This document shows positions 17,200 to 26,053 of a DNA stretch of 64,000 bases, in pieces. Source of the DNA: Burkholderiales bacterium JOSHI_001 (GTDB lineage: Bacteria > Pseudomonadota > Gammaproteobacteria > Burkholderiales > Burkholderiaceae_C); NCBI GenBank assembly GCA_000244995.1, contig CM001438.1:4240090-4304089 (forward strand). Direction: 5' to 3'. Position 1 is the first letter of the stretch, and every line of letters starts with the position of its first letter. The notes beneath the pieces were generated by a model. It did no database searches. It saw nothing but the letters and a program-made list of their open reading frames with translations, and had not been told where the DNA came from. The translations under genes and the position numbers were made by a program.

Positions 17200-19011
17200 T
17201 TGCCACGCACCCCCAGTCCCCTGCACGGCAGCCCCGTGCCGCAGCACCTGTCGGCGCTGGTGGCCGACTTCGTGCGGCGCCATGCACGCGCCTACGCGGC
17301 GTCGGCGTCCATGCTGCTGGTGATCGCCTTGCTCACCGTGTGGCTGCCGCGGCAGGTGGGGCAGATGGTGGACGCCATCGCCGCCGGCACGCTGGACCGG
17401 CCCGCGCTGTGGCGTGGCGTGGCGGCCCTGCTGGCCGCCGGCGTGGTGATCTACGGCCTGCGCGTGGCCTGGCGGCTGCAGTTGTACGGCGCGGCCTACC
17501 GCATGGGGGTGGAACTTCGCGTGCGCCTGTACCAGCGCCTGCTGGCGCAGGGGCCGCGCTTTTACCAGCAGCGCCGCACCGGCGACCTGATGGCCCTGGC
17601 CACCAACGACGTGGACGCGGTGGAGCTGGCCTGCGGCGAAGCCATGCTGGCCGGCTTCGACGGCACGCTGACGCTGGTCCTGGTGACGGCCATGATGGTG
17701 GTGGGCGTGGACTGGCGCCTGGCGTTGGTGGCCATGCTGCCCTTCCCGCTGATGGGCCTGGCTTTCTGGTGGATTTCCCGCCATGTGCACGATGCGGCGC
17801 AGGACTCGCTGGGTCGCTTTTCCGACCTGAACGACCAGGTGCAGGAAAGCCTGTCGGGCGTGCGCACGCTGCGCGCGCTGGGCCTGGCACCGCGCGCGGC
17901 CAGCCAGTTCGCGGCTCTGGCGGAACGCGCTGCCGGTGCGGCCGAAACCGAACAGCGCTGGGAAGCTGCCTATGAGCCCGCGGTGGGCCTGGCGCTGGCC
18001 GCGGCCACCGTGTTGTCACTCGCCTATGGCGGCTGGCTGGTGTGGCAGCAGCAGCTGTCCATCGGCCAGCTCACCGCCTTCAGCATGTACCTGGGCCAGC
18101 TGATCTGGCCGATGTTCGCCGCTGGCTGGGTGTTGGCCTTGATCGAACGGGGGCGGGCCGCCTGGGGCCGGCTGGCGCCCCTGCTGGCCGAAGCGCTGAC
18201 GGTGGACGACCACGGCCACCTGCCCACCGTGCCGGTGGGCCCGGTGGAACTGCAGGGGCTTCATTTCACCTACCCGGGCCAGACCGCGGCGGCGCTGGCC
18301 GACGTGAGCGTGGTGCTGGCCCCCGGCCGCACCCTGGGCCTGGTGGGGCCCACCGGCGCGGGCAAGAGCACGCTGATCAAGCTGCTGCAGCGCCAATGGG
18401 CGCCCCAGGCCGGCCAGATCCGCTGGGCCGGTGTGCCGCTGGCCGACTACACGCTGGACGCCCTGCGCGCCGCACTGGCCTGGGTGCCACAGGAAGCGGT
18501 GCTGTTCTCGGCCAGCGTGGCCGAGAACATCGCGCTGGGCAGCCCCGGCGCCACGCGCGCCCAGGTGGAACAGGCTGCCCGACTGGCCGCGGTGCATGAC
18601 GACATCAGCCGCCTGCCGCAGGGCTACGACACCCCGGTGGGCGAGCGCGGTGTCACCTTGTCGGGCGGGCAGCGCCAGCGCGTGGCCATTGCCCGTGCGC
18701 TGCTGACCGAAGCGCCCCTGCTGCTGCTGGACGACGTGCTGTCGGCGGTGGACACCGCCACCGAAGCGCGCATCCTGGGCGCGCTGCGGCAGCAGCGCCA
18801 GGGCCGCACGGTGGTCATCGCCGGACACCGGTTGTCGTCGCTGATGGACGCCGACCACATCGTGGTGCTGCGGCATGGCCGCCTGACCGAACAGGGCAGC
18901 CACGCGCAGTTGCTGGCCGCGGGCGGCTGGTACGCCACGCAATGGCGGGTGCAGCAGTTGCAGGCCTCGCTGGACCAGGATGAAGCCCCGACCAAGGACG
19001 CTGCACCATGA
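17200..19011 (+). CDS. mdlA: ABC transporter ATP-binding/permease half-transporter, MdlA-like
   Basis: 603-residue fused half-transporter: six membrane helices (about 30-310), then an ATPase with Walker A GPTGAGKS, signature LSGGQ, Walker B ending LLLDD and switch His in AGHRLSS. The residue after Walker B is Asp rather than catalytic Glu, exactly as in MdlA. Its partner has the complementary changes, implying a heterodimer with one consensus and one degenerate ATP site, exporting lipid or drug-like substrates. The start is uncertain: TTG 17200 gives a full N-terminus but no ribosome-binding site is visible; a GTG at 17237 is an alternative. Overlaps the next gene by ATGA. Confidence 0.9.
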   Translation: MPRTPSPLHGSPVPQHLSALVADFVRRHARAYAASASMLLVIALLTVWLPRQVGQMVDAIAAGTLDRPALWRGVAALLAAGVVIYGLRVAWRLQLYGAAYRMGVELRVRLYQRLLAQGPRFYQQRRTGDLMALATNDVDAVELACGEAMLAGFDGTLTLVLVTAMMVVGVDWRLALVAMLPFPLMGLAFWWISRHVHDAAQDSLGRFSDLNDQVQESLSGVRTLRALGLAPRAASQFAALAERAAGAAETEQRWEAAYEPAVGLALAAATVLSLAYGGWLVWQQQLSIGQLTAFSMYLGQLIWPMFAAGWVLALIERGRAAWGRLAPLLAEALTVDDHGHLPTVPVGPVELQGLHFTYPGQTAAALADVSVVLAPGRTLGLVGPTGAGKSTLIKLLQRQWAPQAGQIRWAGVPLADYTLDALRAALAWVPQEAVLFSASVAENIALGSPGATRAQVEQAARLAAVHDDISRLPQGYDTPVGERGVTLSGGQRQRVAIARALLTEAPLLLLDDVLSAVDTATEARILGALRQQRQGRTVVIAGHRLSSLMDADHIVVLRHGRLTEQGSHAQLLAAGGWYATQWRVQQLQASLDQDEAPTKDAAP

Positions 19012-20801
19012 CCGCCGAGCAGGCCCCCGCGCCCTCGCGCCGCGACGCGCTGCGCCTGCTGTGGGGCGCCACCTTGGCCGACCGGCCCGCACTGCGCGCC
19101 GCCGCGCTGTGGCTCACGCTGGCCAGCGCCCTGGAGGCCTTGGCGCCGGTGCTCTACAAGGCCTTCATCGACCGCCACCTGCTGCCGCACGCCGGGCCGG
19201 TGTCGGGCGTGGCCGGCCTGCTGGGCGCCGCGTTGGTGGCCGGCTGCGTGGCCAGCGTGCTGCGCTACGGGCAGCTCATCCGCCTGGCCGGTGTGGCCAT
19301 GCGCTCGGTGCGCCACATCCGCAACGCCGTCTACGGCCATGTGCTGCGCCTGCCGATGGCCTTCTTCGACCGCGCCATCACCGGCCAGTTGGTCAGCCGC
19401 GTCACCAACGACACCGAGGCCATCAAGGGCCTGTACGTGCAGGTGCTGTTCGTCATGCTGGACAGCGTGATCACCCTGGCCGGGGTGCTGGCCAGCATGG
19501 CCTGGCTGGACTGGCGGTTGATGGCGGTGGTGGGGCTGCTGCTGCCCACGGTGGTGGGCATCGTGTGGCTTTACCAGCGCTGGTCGGCCCCGGCGGTGGC
19601 GGCCACGCGCGCCCTGCGCAGCGACATCAATGCCCAGGCGGCTGAATCCATCAGCGGCATGGCGGTGCTGCAGGCCACCGGCGCGGGCGCGGCCTTCGGC
19701 GCGCGCTTTGCGCAGACCAACGAAGCACATTGGCGCTCCCGCCTGGGCGAGCTGCGCGCCAACGCCTGGCTGCTGCGCCCGGCACTGGACCTGCTTTCGG
19801 TGGTGGTGCTGGCGGCGGTGATCGCGGCGTTCGGCACCTTCGGCCCGGTGGCCGGGACGGCCGGCGCGGCGCTTCAGGTGGGCGTGCTCTACGCCTTCGT
19901 GCGCTACCTGGGCCGGGTGGTGGAGCCGCTGATCCAGATCACCATGCAGTTCTCGCAGCTGCAGCAAGCCCTGGTGGCCGCGGCGCGCGTGAACACCTTG
20001 CTGAACGAGGCGCCCACGCCGGGGCACGACGAAGACCGGCAGGTGACGCAGGGCGCCATCCGCATCCAGGGGCTGGATTTCGGCTACGCCAAAGGGGTGT
20101 CGGTGCTGCACGGCCTGAACCTGGACATCACCCCGGGCCAGTTCATCGGCATCGTCGGCCCCACGGGCAGCGGCAAGAGCACGCTGCTGTCGCTGCTGCT
20201 GCGCTATTACGACGCGCCGCCGGGCCGCATCCACATCGACGGGGTGCCGCTGGCCGCACTGGGTGATGCCGCCTTCCGTGCCGCGGTGGGCCTGGTGCCG
20301 CAGGAGCCTTTCCTGCTGGCGGCCAGCGCGCGCGAGAACATCGACATGGGCCGCGGCCTGCCCGACGCGCAACTGCGCGACGCCGCGCGCGACGCCCACG
20401 CGCTGGACTTCATCGAGCGCCTGCCGCAGGGCTGGGACACACCGCTGGGCGAAGGCGGCGCGCGCCTGTCGGTGGGTGAAAAGCAGCTGGTGGCCATGGC
20501 CCGCGCGCTGGCCGGCCGGCCACGCATTCTGCTGCTGGACGAAGCCACGTCGCACATCGACAGCGAGACCGAAGCCCGCGTGCAGCAGGCCTTGAACGCC
20601 CTGCGCGGCCAGGTGACGGTGGTGGCCATCGCACACCGCCTGTCCACCATCCGGGACGCTGACCGCATCGTGGTGCTGAACCATGGCCGCATCATCGAAG
20701 CTGGCCGCCACGCCGAACTGATGGCCCACGATGGCGGGCTGTACCAGCGCCTGGTGCAATTGCAGCAATTGCAGGGCGACGGGCCCGACAGCGATCAGTA
20801 G
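19008..20801 (+). CDS. mdlB: ABC transporter ATP-binding/permease half-transporter, MdlB-like
   Basis: 597 residues, same architecture as its neighbour: six membrane helices (about 25-320) and an ATPase with Walker A GPTGSGKS and Walker B LLLDEATSHID carrying the catalytic Glu. The signature is the degenerate LSVGEKQ instead of LSGGQ. This complements MdlA, so the pair forms a heterodimeric exporter. Start ATG 19008 overlaps the mdlA stop (ATGA). Its 3' end overlaps the convergent thpR by 7 nt. Substrate unknown. Confidence 0.92.
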   Translation: MTAEQAPAPSRRDALRLLWGATLADRPALRAAALWLTLASALEALAPVLYKAFIDRHLLPHAGPVSGVAGLLGAALVAGCVASVLRYGQLIRLAGVAMRSVRHIRNAVYGHVLRLPMAFFDRAITGQLVSRVTNDTEAIKGLYVQVLFVMLDSVITLAGVLASMAWLDWRLMAVVGLLLPTVVGIVWLYQRWSAPAVAATRALRSDINAQAAESISGMAVLQATGAGAAFGARFAQTNEAHWRSRLGELRANAWLLRPALDLLSVVVLAAVIAAFGTFGPVAGTAGAALQVGVLYAFVRYLGRVVEPLIQITMQFSQLQQALVAAARVNTLLNEAPTPGHDEDRQVTQGAIRIQGLDFGYAKGVSVLHGLNLDITPGQFIGIVGPTGSGKSTLLSLLLRYYDAPPGRIHIDGVPLAALGDAAFRAAVGLVPQEPFLLAASARENIDMGRGLPDAQLRDAARDAHALDFIERLPQGWDTPLGEGGARLSVGEKQLVAMARALAGRPRILLLDEATSHIDSETEARVQQALNALRGQVTVVAIAHRLSTIRDADRIVVLNHGRIIEAGRHAELMAHDGGLYQRLVQLQQLQGDGPDSDQ

Positions 20802-21313
20802 CTTTTCAGCAGTTCGTAGCCCACCGGCGCACGCAGGCGCGAACGCACCAGCGCATAGCCGCGCACCGGCCAGCGCACCGGCGCCACTTCGGTCGGCGGG
20901 GTGGAACCTTCGGCATGGCGGGCCAGGGTGACGTGCGGGCGCAGCGCGCGGCCGTCCACCGGCAGACCCTGCGCCTGCAGCGCCAGGGCCAGGGCCTGGT
21001 GCAGGCCGGCCAGGCGGGGCGGCAGCTGGCTGGCTTCCAGCACCGCGCAACCGTTGCGCCACACCGCGGCGCGGTCCAGCACCAGTTCGCAGGCCGGGTG
21101 CGGCAGCACCAGGTTGTCCGCCAGCCCCGGCAGGACCGACGCCGGCACTTCGCCCATGAAATGCAGCGTCAGGTGCAGGCGGTCGTCGCGCACCGGCGCG
21201 GCCTGCGGCAGCCACTGCCACTGGTCGCGCGCCGCCGCCAGGCGCAGCCGCACCGACGGCCCCGGCCACAGCGCCAGGAACAATCGCAAGCTGTCGGTGC
21301 CTGGCTCCTCCAT
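20795..21313 (-). CDS. thpR: RNA 2',3'-cyclic phosphodiesterase (2'-5' RNA ligase family)
   Basis: 172 residues with the two HxT tetrapeptides of the 2H phosphoesterase superfamily, HLTL (47-50) and HVTL (127-130), at the expected separation. ThpR hydrolyses 2',3'-cyclic phosphate RNA ends and can ligate tRNA halves in vitro. ATG 21313 (MEEPGTDSLRLFLAL) fits the family N-terminus; the long in-frame upstream stretch is antisense to the diguanylate cyclase. Convergent overlap with mdlB. Confidence 0.9.
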   Translation of the reverse strand: MEEPGTDSLRLFLALWPGPSVRLRLAAARDQWQWLPQAAPVRDDRLHLTLHFMGEVPASVLPGLADNLVLPHPACELVLDRAAVWRNGCAVLEASQLPPRLAGLHQALALALQAQGLPVDGRALRPHVTLARHAEGSTPPTEVAPVRWPVRGYALVRSRLRAPVGYELLKSY

Positions 21314-21338
21314 GACGGCACGATAGCGCAGCCGGCAC

Positions 21339-21368
21339 CCCCTTCGGGGCGACTTGGGGTCGCGCCCC
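21339..21368. repeat. Overlapping GC hairpins between thpR and the diguanylate cyclase gene
   Basis: CCCC-TTC-GGGG (21339-21349) and a longer competing hairpin formed by GGGGCGAC and GTCGCGCCCC (21346-21367, one bulge). Dense inverted repeats of this kind occur between genes in many Burkholderiales; here it lies in the shared upstream region. Confidence 0.35.
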
Positions 21369-21473
21369 CCCCGAAAGACCGAGGCCGGCCTTAAGGCGTC
21401 ACAGGTAGGATCACAGCCGCACAGGAGCACGGGAACCACCGTGCCCGGCGGGAGCAGGCAGGGGAATAGGCAC

Positions 21474-22598
21474 TTGGACATCCAGGAGTGGGGTGACGTT
21501 TCGCATTGGCTGGCCGGCCAAGGCATTGCCTTCAGCCTGGAAGACGGCCAGGGCCGCACCTTGCTGGCCAATGCCATCCACACCCCGGCCACCGGCTTTG
21601 ACACCCCGCCCGGCGCGTTGTTCACACTGCCGCTGTCCGATGGCCGGCTGCTGCGCCTGGTGGCCCCCTTCGACGCCCCGGCCCGGCCGGCGCCCGAGCG
21701 CGAAGCGCACTACCGCCTGCTGGCCGACCATTCCAGCGACCTGATCGTGGCGGTGGACGCCAACCTGCGCATCCGCTATGCGTCCCCCGCGGCACTGACC
21801 ATGCTGGACTGGCCGGCCGACGCCCTGCCCGGCCACACGCTGGCCGAATTGCTGGTGCCCGACGAACGAGCCAGCTTCATCACCCGCCACTTCACCCAGA
21901 GCGCGCGCCGCGGCCCCGGACCCGACCTGTTCCGCGCGCTACGGCGCGACGGTGGCACCCTGTGGGTGGAGGCGCGCGTGGCCGACCTGCCCGCCGGCAG
22001 CGACCTGGGCGCCTTCGTGGTGAGCCTGCGCGACGCCGAACGGCGCCGCCACGCCGAAAACGCGTTGGCCGCCGCGAACCAGGAACTGGCCGCCCTGGCC
22101 GCCACCGACGCCCTGACCGGCCTGCCCAACCGGCGCCAGTTCGACCTGACGCTGCACAAGGAGTGGTTCCGCGCCCTGCGCGACGGCTCGCCGCTGGGCT
22201 TGCTGATGATCGACGTGGACCACTTCAAGTCGGTGAACGACCTGTACGGCCACCTGGTGGGCGACGCTTTCCTGGCCGGCGTGGCGCGCAGCATCCGCGA
22301 CACCGTGCGCCGGGCCGGCGACATGGTGTGCCGCTATGGTGGTGAAGAATTCGCCGTCATCCTGCCTGGCACCGCGGCCAATGGCGCGCTGGACATTGCC
22401 GACACCGTGCGCCGCGCGGTGGCGGCCGTGGACTTCGCCAACCTGGTGCCCACCGGGCACCCGGTCACCGCCAGCATCGGCGTGGCCGCCATGGTGCCCA
22501 TGGCCGGCGCGGGCGCCCACACCCTGGTGCACGCGGCCGACAACGCGCTGTACCAAGCCAAGCGACACGGCCGCAACCGCGTCGAGATGCTGTCCTGA
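21474..22598 (+). CDS. PAS-GGDEF diguanylate cyclase
   Basis: Makes cyclic-di-GMP from two GTP. About 374 residues from a TTG at 21474 (LDIQEWGDVSHW). Domain order: about 75 residues of unknown N-terminal sequence, a PAS domain (about 80-195, YRLLADHSSDLIVAVDANLR) and a GGDEF domain with an intact active site GGEEF (289-293). The allosteric I-site RAGD lies five residues before it, so product inhibition is expected. The start is uncertain: purine-rich AGGGGAATAGG supports the TTG, while the frame stays open to 21354. No membrane segment, so a cytoplasmic sensor. Eight bases separate its stop from the convergent peptide gene. Confidence 0.9.
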   Translation: MDIQEWGDVSHWLAGQGIAFSLEDGQGRTLLANAIHTPATGFDTPPGALFTLPLSDGRLLRLVAPFDAPARPAPEREAHYRLLADHSSDLIVAVDANLRIRYASPAALTMLDWPADALPGHTLAELLVPDERASFITRHFTQSARRGPGPDLFRALRRDGGTLWVEARVADLPAGSDLGAFVVSLRDAERRRHAENALAAANQELAALAATDALTGLPNRRQFDLTLHKEWFRALRDGSPLGLLMIDVDHFKSVNDLYGHLVGDAFLAGVARSIRDTVRRAGDMVCRYGGEEFAVILPGTAANGALDIADTVRRAVAAVDFANLVPTGHPVTASIGVAAMVPMAGAGAHTLVHAADNALYQAKRHGRNRVEMLS

Positions 22599-22605
22599 GG
22601 CGGCC

Positions 22606-22761
22606 TTACTTGGCGGCCAGGCGCTGCGCGGCTTCGGTGTCCTCGCGCATGTGGCGCAGGAAGAAGCGCGTGTAGAACACGCCCATGCCCAGCATGATGG
22701 CAATCACGGCGGCGCTCAAAAGGCCGTAGTCGGTGGAGAAGAAGTCCTTCAGCGCATGCAT
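22606..22761 (-). CDS. DUF3149-like single-pass membrane peptide (51 aa)
   Basis: 51 residues: MHALKDFFSTDYGLLSAAV then one membrane segment (about 14-35, SAAVIAIMLGMGVFYTRFFL) and a charged tail ending AAQRLAAK. The pattern of an FFSTDYGL start, a hydrophobic helix and RHM..D matches what I recall of the DUF3149 family, small betaproteobacterial membrane proteins of unknown function. An excellent ribosome-binding site (AAGGAG, 22769-22774) precedes ATG 22761. Convergent with the diguanylate cyclase gene. Confidence 0.8.
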   Translation of the reverse strand: MHALKDFFSTDYGLLSAAVIAIMLGMGVFYTRFFLRHMREDTEAAQRLAAK

Positions 22762-22863
22762 GGGGTGCTCCTTTCGTCAGATACCCATGCCCGTATCAGA
22801 CGCCTGCCGTTGCCGCCCTGTTTTGAGGCAACGCAAGGCCGTCAACTCGCCCCAGCCCTGCGC

Positions 22864-23922
22864 TCAAGGGGTTTGACCCAGGCCCACGCCCAGCGCGCGC
22901 GCCGCGGCCAGCAGGGGGTGGTCTGGTGGCACCAGACGGTTGCGCCCGGCCACGTCGGCGATGGGCACGCTGGTGCAATCCGAACCCTGCAACGTGACCA
23001 TGCGGCCAAAGCGCCCGGCGCCCACCAACTGCGCCGCATGGAAGCCGAAGCGCGTGGCCAGCACCCGGTCGAAGGCGGTGGGGGTGCCGCCGCGCTGCAC
23101 ATGGCCCAGCAGCGTGGCGCGCACCTCGCTTTCCAGCCGGGGCTGAAGCTGGGATTGCAACCACGGGCCCACGCCCCCCAGGCGGGTGGCGCCGCCGCTG
23201 GCGGCCTGCACGGTGGTGGCTTCGCCGCGCGCGTGGGCGCCCTCGGCAATGCAGATCAGCGTGTGCAGGCCGCGTTGTTCGCGTTCACGGCAGTGCCGCA
23301 CCACGGCGTCCAGTTCGAAGGGCAGTTCGGGCAGCAGGATGATGTCGGCGCCGCCGGCCATGCCGCCTTCCAGCGCGATCCAGCCGGCGTGCCGGCCCAT
23401 GGTTTCGGCAATCATCACCCGCCCGTGGCTGCGCGCGGTGGTGTGCAGCCGGTCCAGCGCCTCGGCCACCACCGCCACGGCGCTGTCGAAGCCGAAGCTG
23501 CGGTCGTTGTGGAACAGGTCGTTGTCGATGGTCTTGGGCACACCCACCACCGGCAGGCCCAGGGGCTCGAAACGGTGGGCAATGCCCATGGTGCCGTCCC
23601 CGCCGATGGCCACCAAGGCGTTCAGGCCCAGTTCGCGCACATAGGCCATGGCGTGCCCCGACACATCGGCCCCGTCGGCGCCAAAGTAGTGGAAGGGGTC
23701 GGCGCGGTTGTGCGTACCCAGGATGGTGCCGCCTTCGGCCAGGATGCCCTGCACGTCGGCCGCTGCCAAAGGCCGCGCGCTGCGGGTGAGCAGGCCCTGG
23801 AAGCCGCGCTCGATGCCGGTGACCCGGGCGCCGGTGTCGTGGATCAGGGCCAGCGTGACGGCGCGGATCACCGCGTTCAGGCCGGGGCAGTCGCCCCCGC
23901 CGGTGAGGATGCCGATGTGCAT
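22864..23922 (-). CDS. pfkA: 6-phosphofructokinase (PfkA superfamily, group III-like)
   Basis: Phosphorylates fructose 6-phosphate, committing carbon to glycolysis; 352 residues. Motifs: TGGGDCPGLN (7-16), GGDGT (107-111), PKTIDND (129-135, catalytic Asp), and FDSAVAV and GHVQRGG substrate loops. Gly in GGDGT (E. coli G104) predicts ATP use, whereas Lys in PKTIDND (E. coli G124 position) is typical of PPi-dependent and group III enzymes; the donor is therefore not settled. Start ATG 23922 begins MHIGILTGGGD. Five bases downstream of the dehydratase gene on the same strand, so co-transcribed. Confidence 0.92.
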   Translation of the reverse strand: MHIGILTGGGDCPGLNAVIRAVTLALIHDTGARVTGIERGFQGLLTRSARPLAAADVQGILAEGGTILGTHNRADPFHYFGADGADVSGHAMAYVRELGLNALVAIGGDGTMGIAHRFEPLGLPVVGVPKTIDNDLFHNDRSFGFDSAVAVVAEALDRLHTTARSHGRVMIAETMGRHAGWIALEGGMAGGADIILLPELPFELDAVVRHCREREQRGLHTLICIAEGAHARGEATTVQAASGGATRLGGVGPWLQSQLQPRLESEVRATLLGHVQRGGTPTAFDRVLATRFGFHAAQLVGAGRFGRMVTLQGSDCTSVPIADVAGRNRLVPPDHPLLAAARALGVGLGQTP

Positions 23923-23927
23923 GGGGT

Positions 23928-24920
23928 TCAAGCCTCGCTGGTCAACCACTGCGCGTAGCGCGCCGGATCCACGTTGCCGCCGGACAGGATCACGCCCACG
24001 CGCTGGCCGCGCAGGTCGGGCCCTGCAGCGGCGCCGTACAGCGCCGCCGCGGCCGCCAGGCAGCCGGTGGGTTCCACCACCTGCTTCATGCGTTCGGCGA
24101 AAAAACGCATGCTGCGGATGAGTTGCGCGTCGCTGACCGTGGCCACACCCTTCACCAGGGCCTGGATCACCGGGAAGGTGAGCCGGCCGCTGCTCTGGGA
24201 TTGCGCGCCGTCGGCGATGGTGCGTGGCGTGGGGATGGTGACGATCTCGCCGCGGGCCAGGCTCTGGCGGGTGTCGTCGGCGGCCTCGGGCTCCACGCCC
24301 CACACGGCGCAACCTGGCGCGGCCTGCGCCGCGGCCACGGCGCAGCCGGAGATCAGCCCGCCGCCGCCCACGCAGACCAGCAGCAGGTCCAGCGGGCCGG
24401 TGTCTTCCAGCAGTTCCAGGGCCGCGGTGCCCTGGCCGGCCATCACGTCCGGGTGGTCGAAGGGCGGCACCAGCACCAGCCCGCGCTCGTCGGCCAGGCG
24501 CTGGCAGATGGCGGCGCGGTCCTCGGTGTAGCGGTCGAACAGTTGAACCTCGCTGCCCGCGCGGCCCTGCAGGTAGGCGCGGGTGGCGGCCAGCTTGGGC
24601 GCAGGCGCATCGTTGGGCATGACGATGACCGTGGGCACGTCCAGCAGTTGCCCGGCCAGCGCCACGGCTTGCGCGTGGTTGCCGGACGAGAAACACACCA
24701 CGCCGGCGCGACGCTGGGCGGGCGACAGCTTCGCCAGCGCGTTGTAGGCGCCGCGGAACTTGAAGGCGCCCATGCGCTGCAGGTGTTCGGCCTTGAAGTA
24801 CAGCGTCGCCCCGGCCAGGGTGTCGGCCTGGCTGCTGGTGAGCACGGGGGTGCGGTGGGCCACGCCGCGCAGGCGGTCGGCGGCGGCGGCCACGTCGTCG
24901 AAGGTGATGGCGAGCTTCAT
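23928..24920 (-). CDS. PLP-dependent threonine/serine dehydratase (fold type II)
   Basis: 330 residues, catalytic domain only (no ACT regulatory domain), so not the long biosynthetic IlvA. PLP Schiff-base Lys is K54 in AFKFRGAYN; the phosphate-binding Gly loop is CVGGGGLISG, and the C-terminal SGGNVDP is typical. Likely activities are threonine ammonia-lyase, serine racemase/dehydratase or threo-3-hydroxyaspartate ammonia-lyase; sequence alone does not separate these. Start ATG 24920 (MKLAITFDDV); 12 earlier in-frame codons lack a ribosome-binding site. Operon with pfkA. Confidence 0.88.
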   Translation of the reverse strand: MKLAITFDDVAAAADRLRGVAHRTPVLTSSQADTLAGATLYFKAEHLQRMGAFKFRGAYNALAKLSPAQRRAGVVCFSSGNHAQAVALAGQLLDVPTVIVMPNDAPAPKLAATRAYLQGRAGSEVQLFDRYTEDRAAICQRLADERGLVLVPPFDHPDVMAGQGTAALELLEDTGPLDLLLVCVGGGGLISGCAVAAAQAAPGCAVWGVEPEAADDTRQSLARGEIVTIPTPRTIADGAQSQSSGRLTFPVIQALVKGVATVSDAQLIRSMRFFAERMKQVVEPTGCLAAAAALYGAAAGPDLRGQRVGVILSGGNVDPARYAQWLTSEA

Positions 24921-25074
24921 CGTGAACAGCTTAACGGCTGCGCCGACCGATGCCAAAGATGGCGGTCCTAACGACGATTGCTCACGCCATTGACGTGCAC
25001 CTGCTGGCCTACGCTTGCGTTCAATGCAAACCGGCGCGCTTTCGCCAACCGGTCAGGACTGCGAGGTTGCCTTC

Positions 25075-25299
25075 ATGCCCGTCGCCACCGTCACCCTGCC
25101 CACCGGGTCCACCCCCGAATTGATCGACCTGGTCGACTTCAAGTGGCTCATGGCCACCGAAGGCCATCGCGTGGACCTGGACCGGCTGCAGGCCGACCGC
25201 GCCTACGCCCGCGGCTGCATCGCGCTGGCGGCCGGCTCGGGTTCGCAGTGGCTGCGCCACGCGGCGCAGCGCCTGCTGCGGCCCGGCAGCAAGGACTGA
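25075..25299 (+). CDS. Small hypothetical protein (74 aa)
   Basis: 74 residues, not recognised; amphipathic helices and no signal peptide or membrane segment (MPVATVTLPTGSTPELIDLV...). GAGG lies about 9 nt before ATG 25075; the frame also opens at 25015, but the added 20 residues look non-coding. Third-position GC matches the neighbours. Divergent from the dehydratase-pfkA operon and 7 bp from the convergent dioxygenase gene. The fragment QADRAYARGCIALAAGS suggests a small folded domain; no function inferred. Confidence 0.65.
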   Translation: MPVATVTLPTGSTPELIDLVDFKWLMATEGHRVDLDRLQADRAYARGCIALAAGSGSQWLRHAAQRLLRPGSKD

Positions 25300-25306
25300 A
25301 CCCGCT

Positions 25307-26053
25307 TCAGGGCCCGTCGGGGCCTTGAAATCCGCGCGCGCGGAAGGTCAGCACCAGCGTGTCGCGGTGGCCCTGGCCGCCCGCCTCCAAGGGCTGGATG
25401 GGGGTGCTTTCGTGGATCACCCGCGCATCGTCCAGCAGCAGGGCCGAGAAGGGCTCGCTGAGTGTGAAGCGCTGGCCCGCCGGGCCGGCTGCGTCGAACA
25501 CACGCGTCTCGCCGCCCTTCACCCCCACCCGCGCCACCAGCACCACCACCACCAGGTCAACGCCGTCGCGGTGCGCCCCTTCGGGCGTGGGCCGGCCGAT
25601 GCCGTCGGTGGTGTCAATGCGAAACGGGTGTGCCTCCACGTACCAGGGCTGGGGCCCGCGCAGCGCGCTGGCGCGTGCGGCCAGGGCCGCGAGCAACCGG
25701 TTCCAGGCCGGCTGCCCCACGAGCGAAGGCTCCAGGGGCTGGAAGTGGCGCTGGATGCCGCCGTGCAGCGCGTTGTATTCCACCGGCTGCCAGTGTGCGC
25801 GGTGAGGCGCGGGGGTGACCTGCGCACCCTGCACCACGAAGCAGCCATGGCGCCGGCGCCGGTAGCGGCCCCCGTCCAGCAGGTGGGCGTCGGGCGGCAG
25901 GCGGTCCCAATGCGGCAGCCAGGCGGCCAAGGCGCCCGGCGCCACACCGGCCAGCGCGGCCAGGCTGGCGGCATCGATCACGGCCTGGCCGTGCGCCGCC
26001 AGTTGGGCGTCCAGTTGGGGCAGCGGGGTCAGCGGTGGGGGCAGCAGTTGCAT
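25307..26053 (-). CDS. 2OG-Fe(II) dioxygenase family protein
   Basis: 248 residues. The Fe-binding pattern is visible: H-x-D in GAHRDGVDL (about 163-165), a distal His in RVIHEST (about 214) and an Arg nearby (HRDTLVLTFRAR), as in the 2OG-Fe oxygenase group that includes isoleucine/amino-acid hydroxylases (PF10014-like). Substrate unknown. ATG 26053 is the annotated start, but it lies at the edge of an 11-bp tandem repeat and no ribosome-binding site is evident; translation may depend on the upstream eptA gene, 34 bp away on the same strand. Confidence 0.82.
   Translation of the reverse strand: MQLLPPPLTPLPQLDAQLAAHGQAVIDAASLAALAGVAPGALAAWLPHWDRLPPDAHLLDGGRYRRRRHGCFVVQGAQVTPAPHRAHWQPVEYNALHGGIQRHFQPLEPSLVGQPAWNRLLAALAARASALRGPQPWYVEAHPFRIDTTDGIGRPTPEGAHRDGVDLVVVVLVARVGVKGGETRVFDAAGPAGQRFTLSEPFSALLLDDARVIHESTPIQPLEAGGQGHRDTLVLTFRARGFQGPDGP

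Noticed and set aside
18624-21338. Open frame of 904 codons on the minus strand
   Set aside because: Runs antisense through mdlA, mdlB and thpR with low-complexity composition; its opening lies in the reverse of known coding sequence.
21400-21473. Possible cyclic-di-GMP riboswitch before the diguanylate cyclase gene
   Set aside because: The bases do not match the conserved core of GEMM-I or GEMM-II; only a generally G-rich stretch with short repeats is visible.
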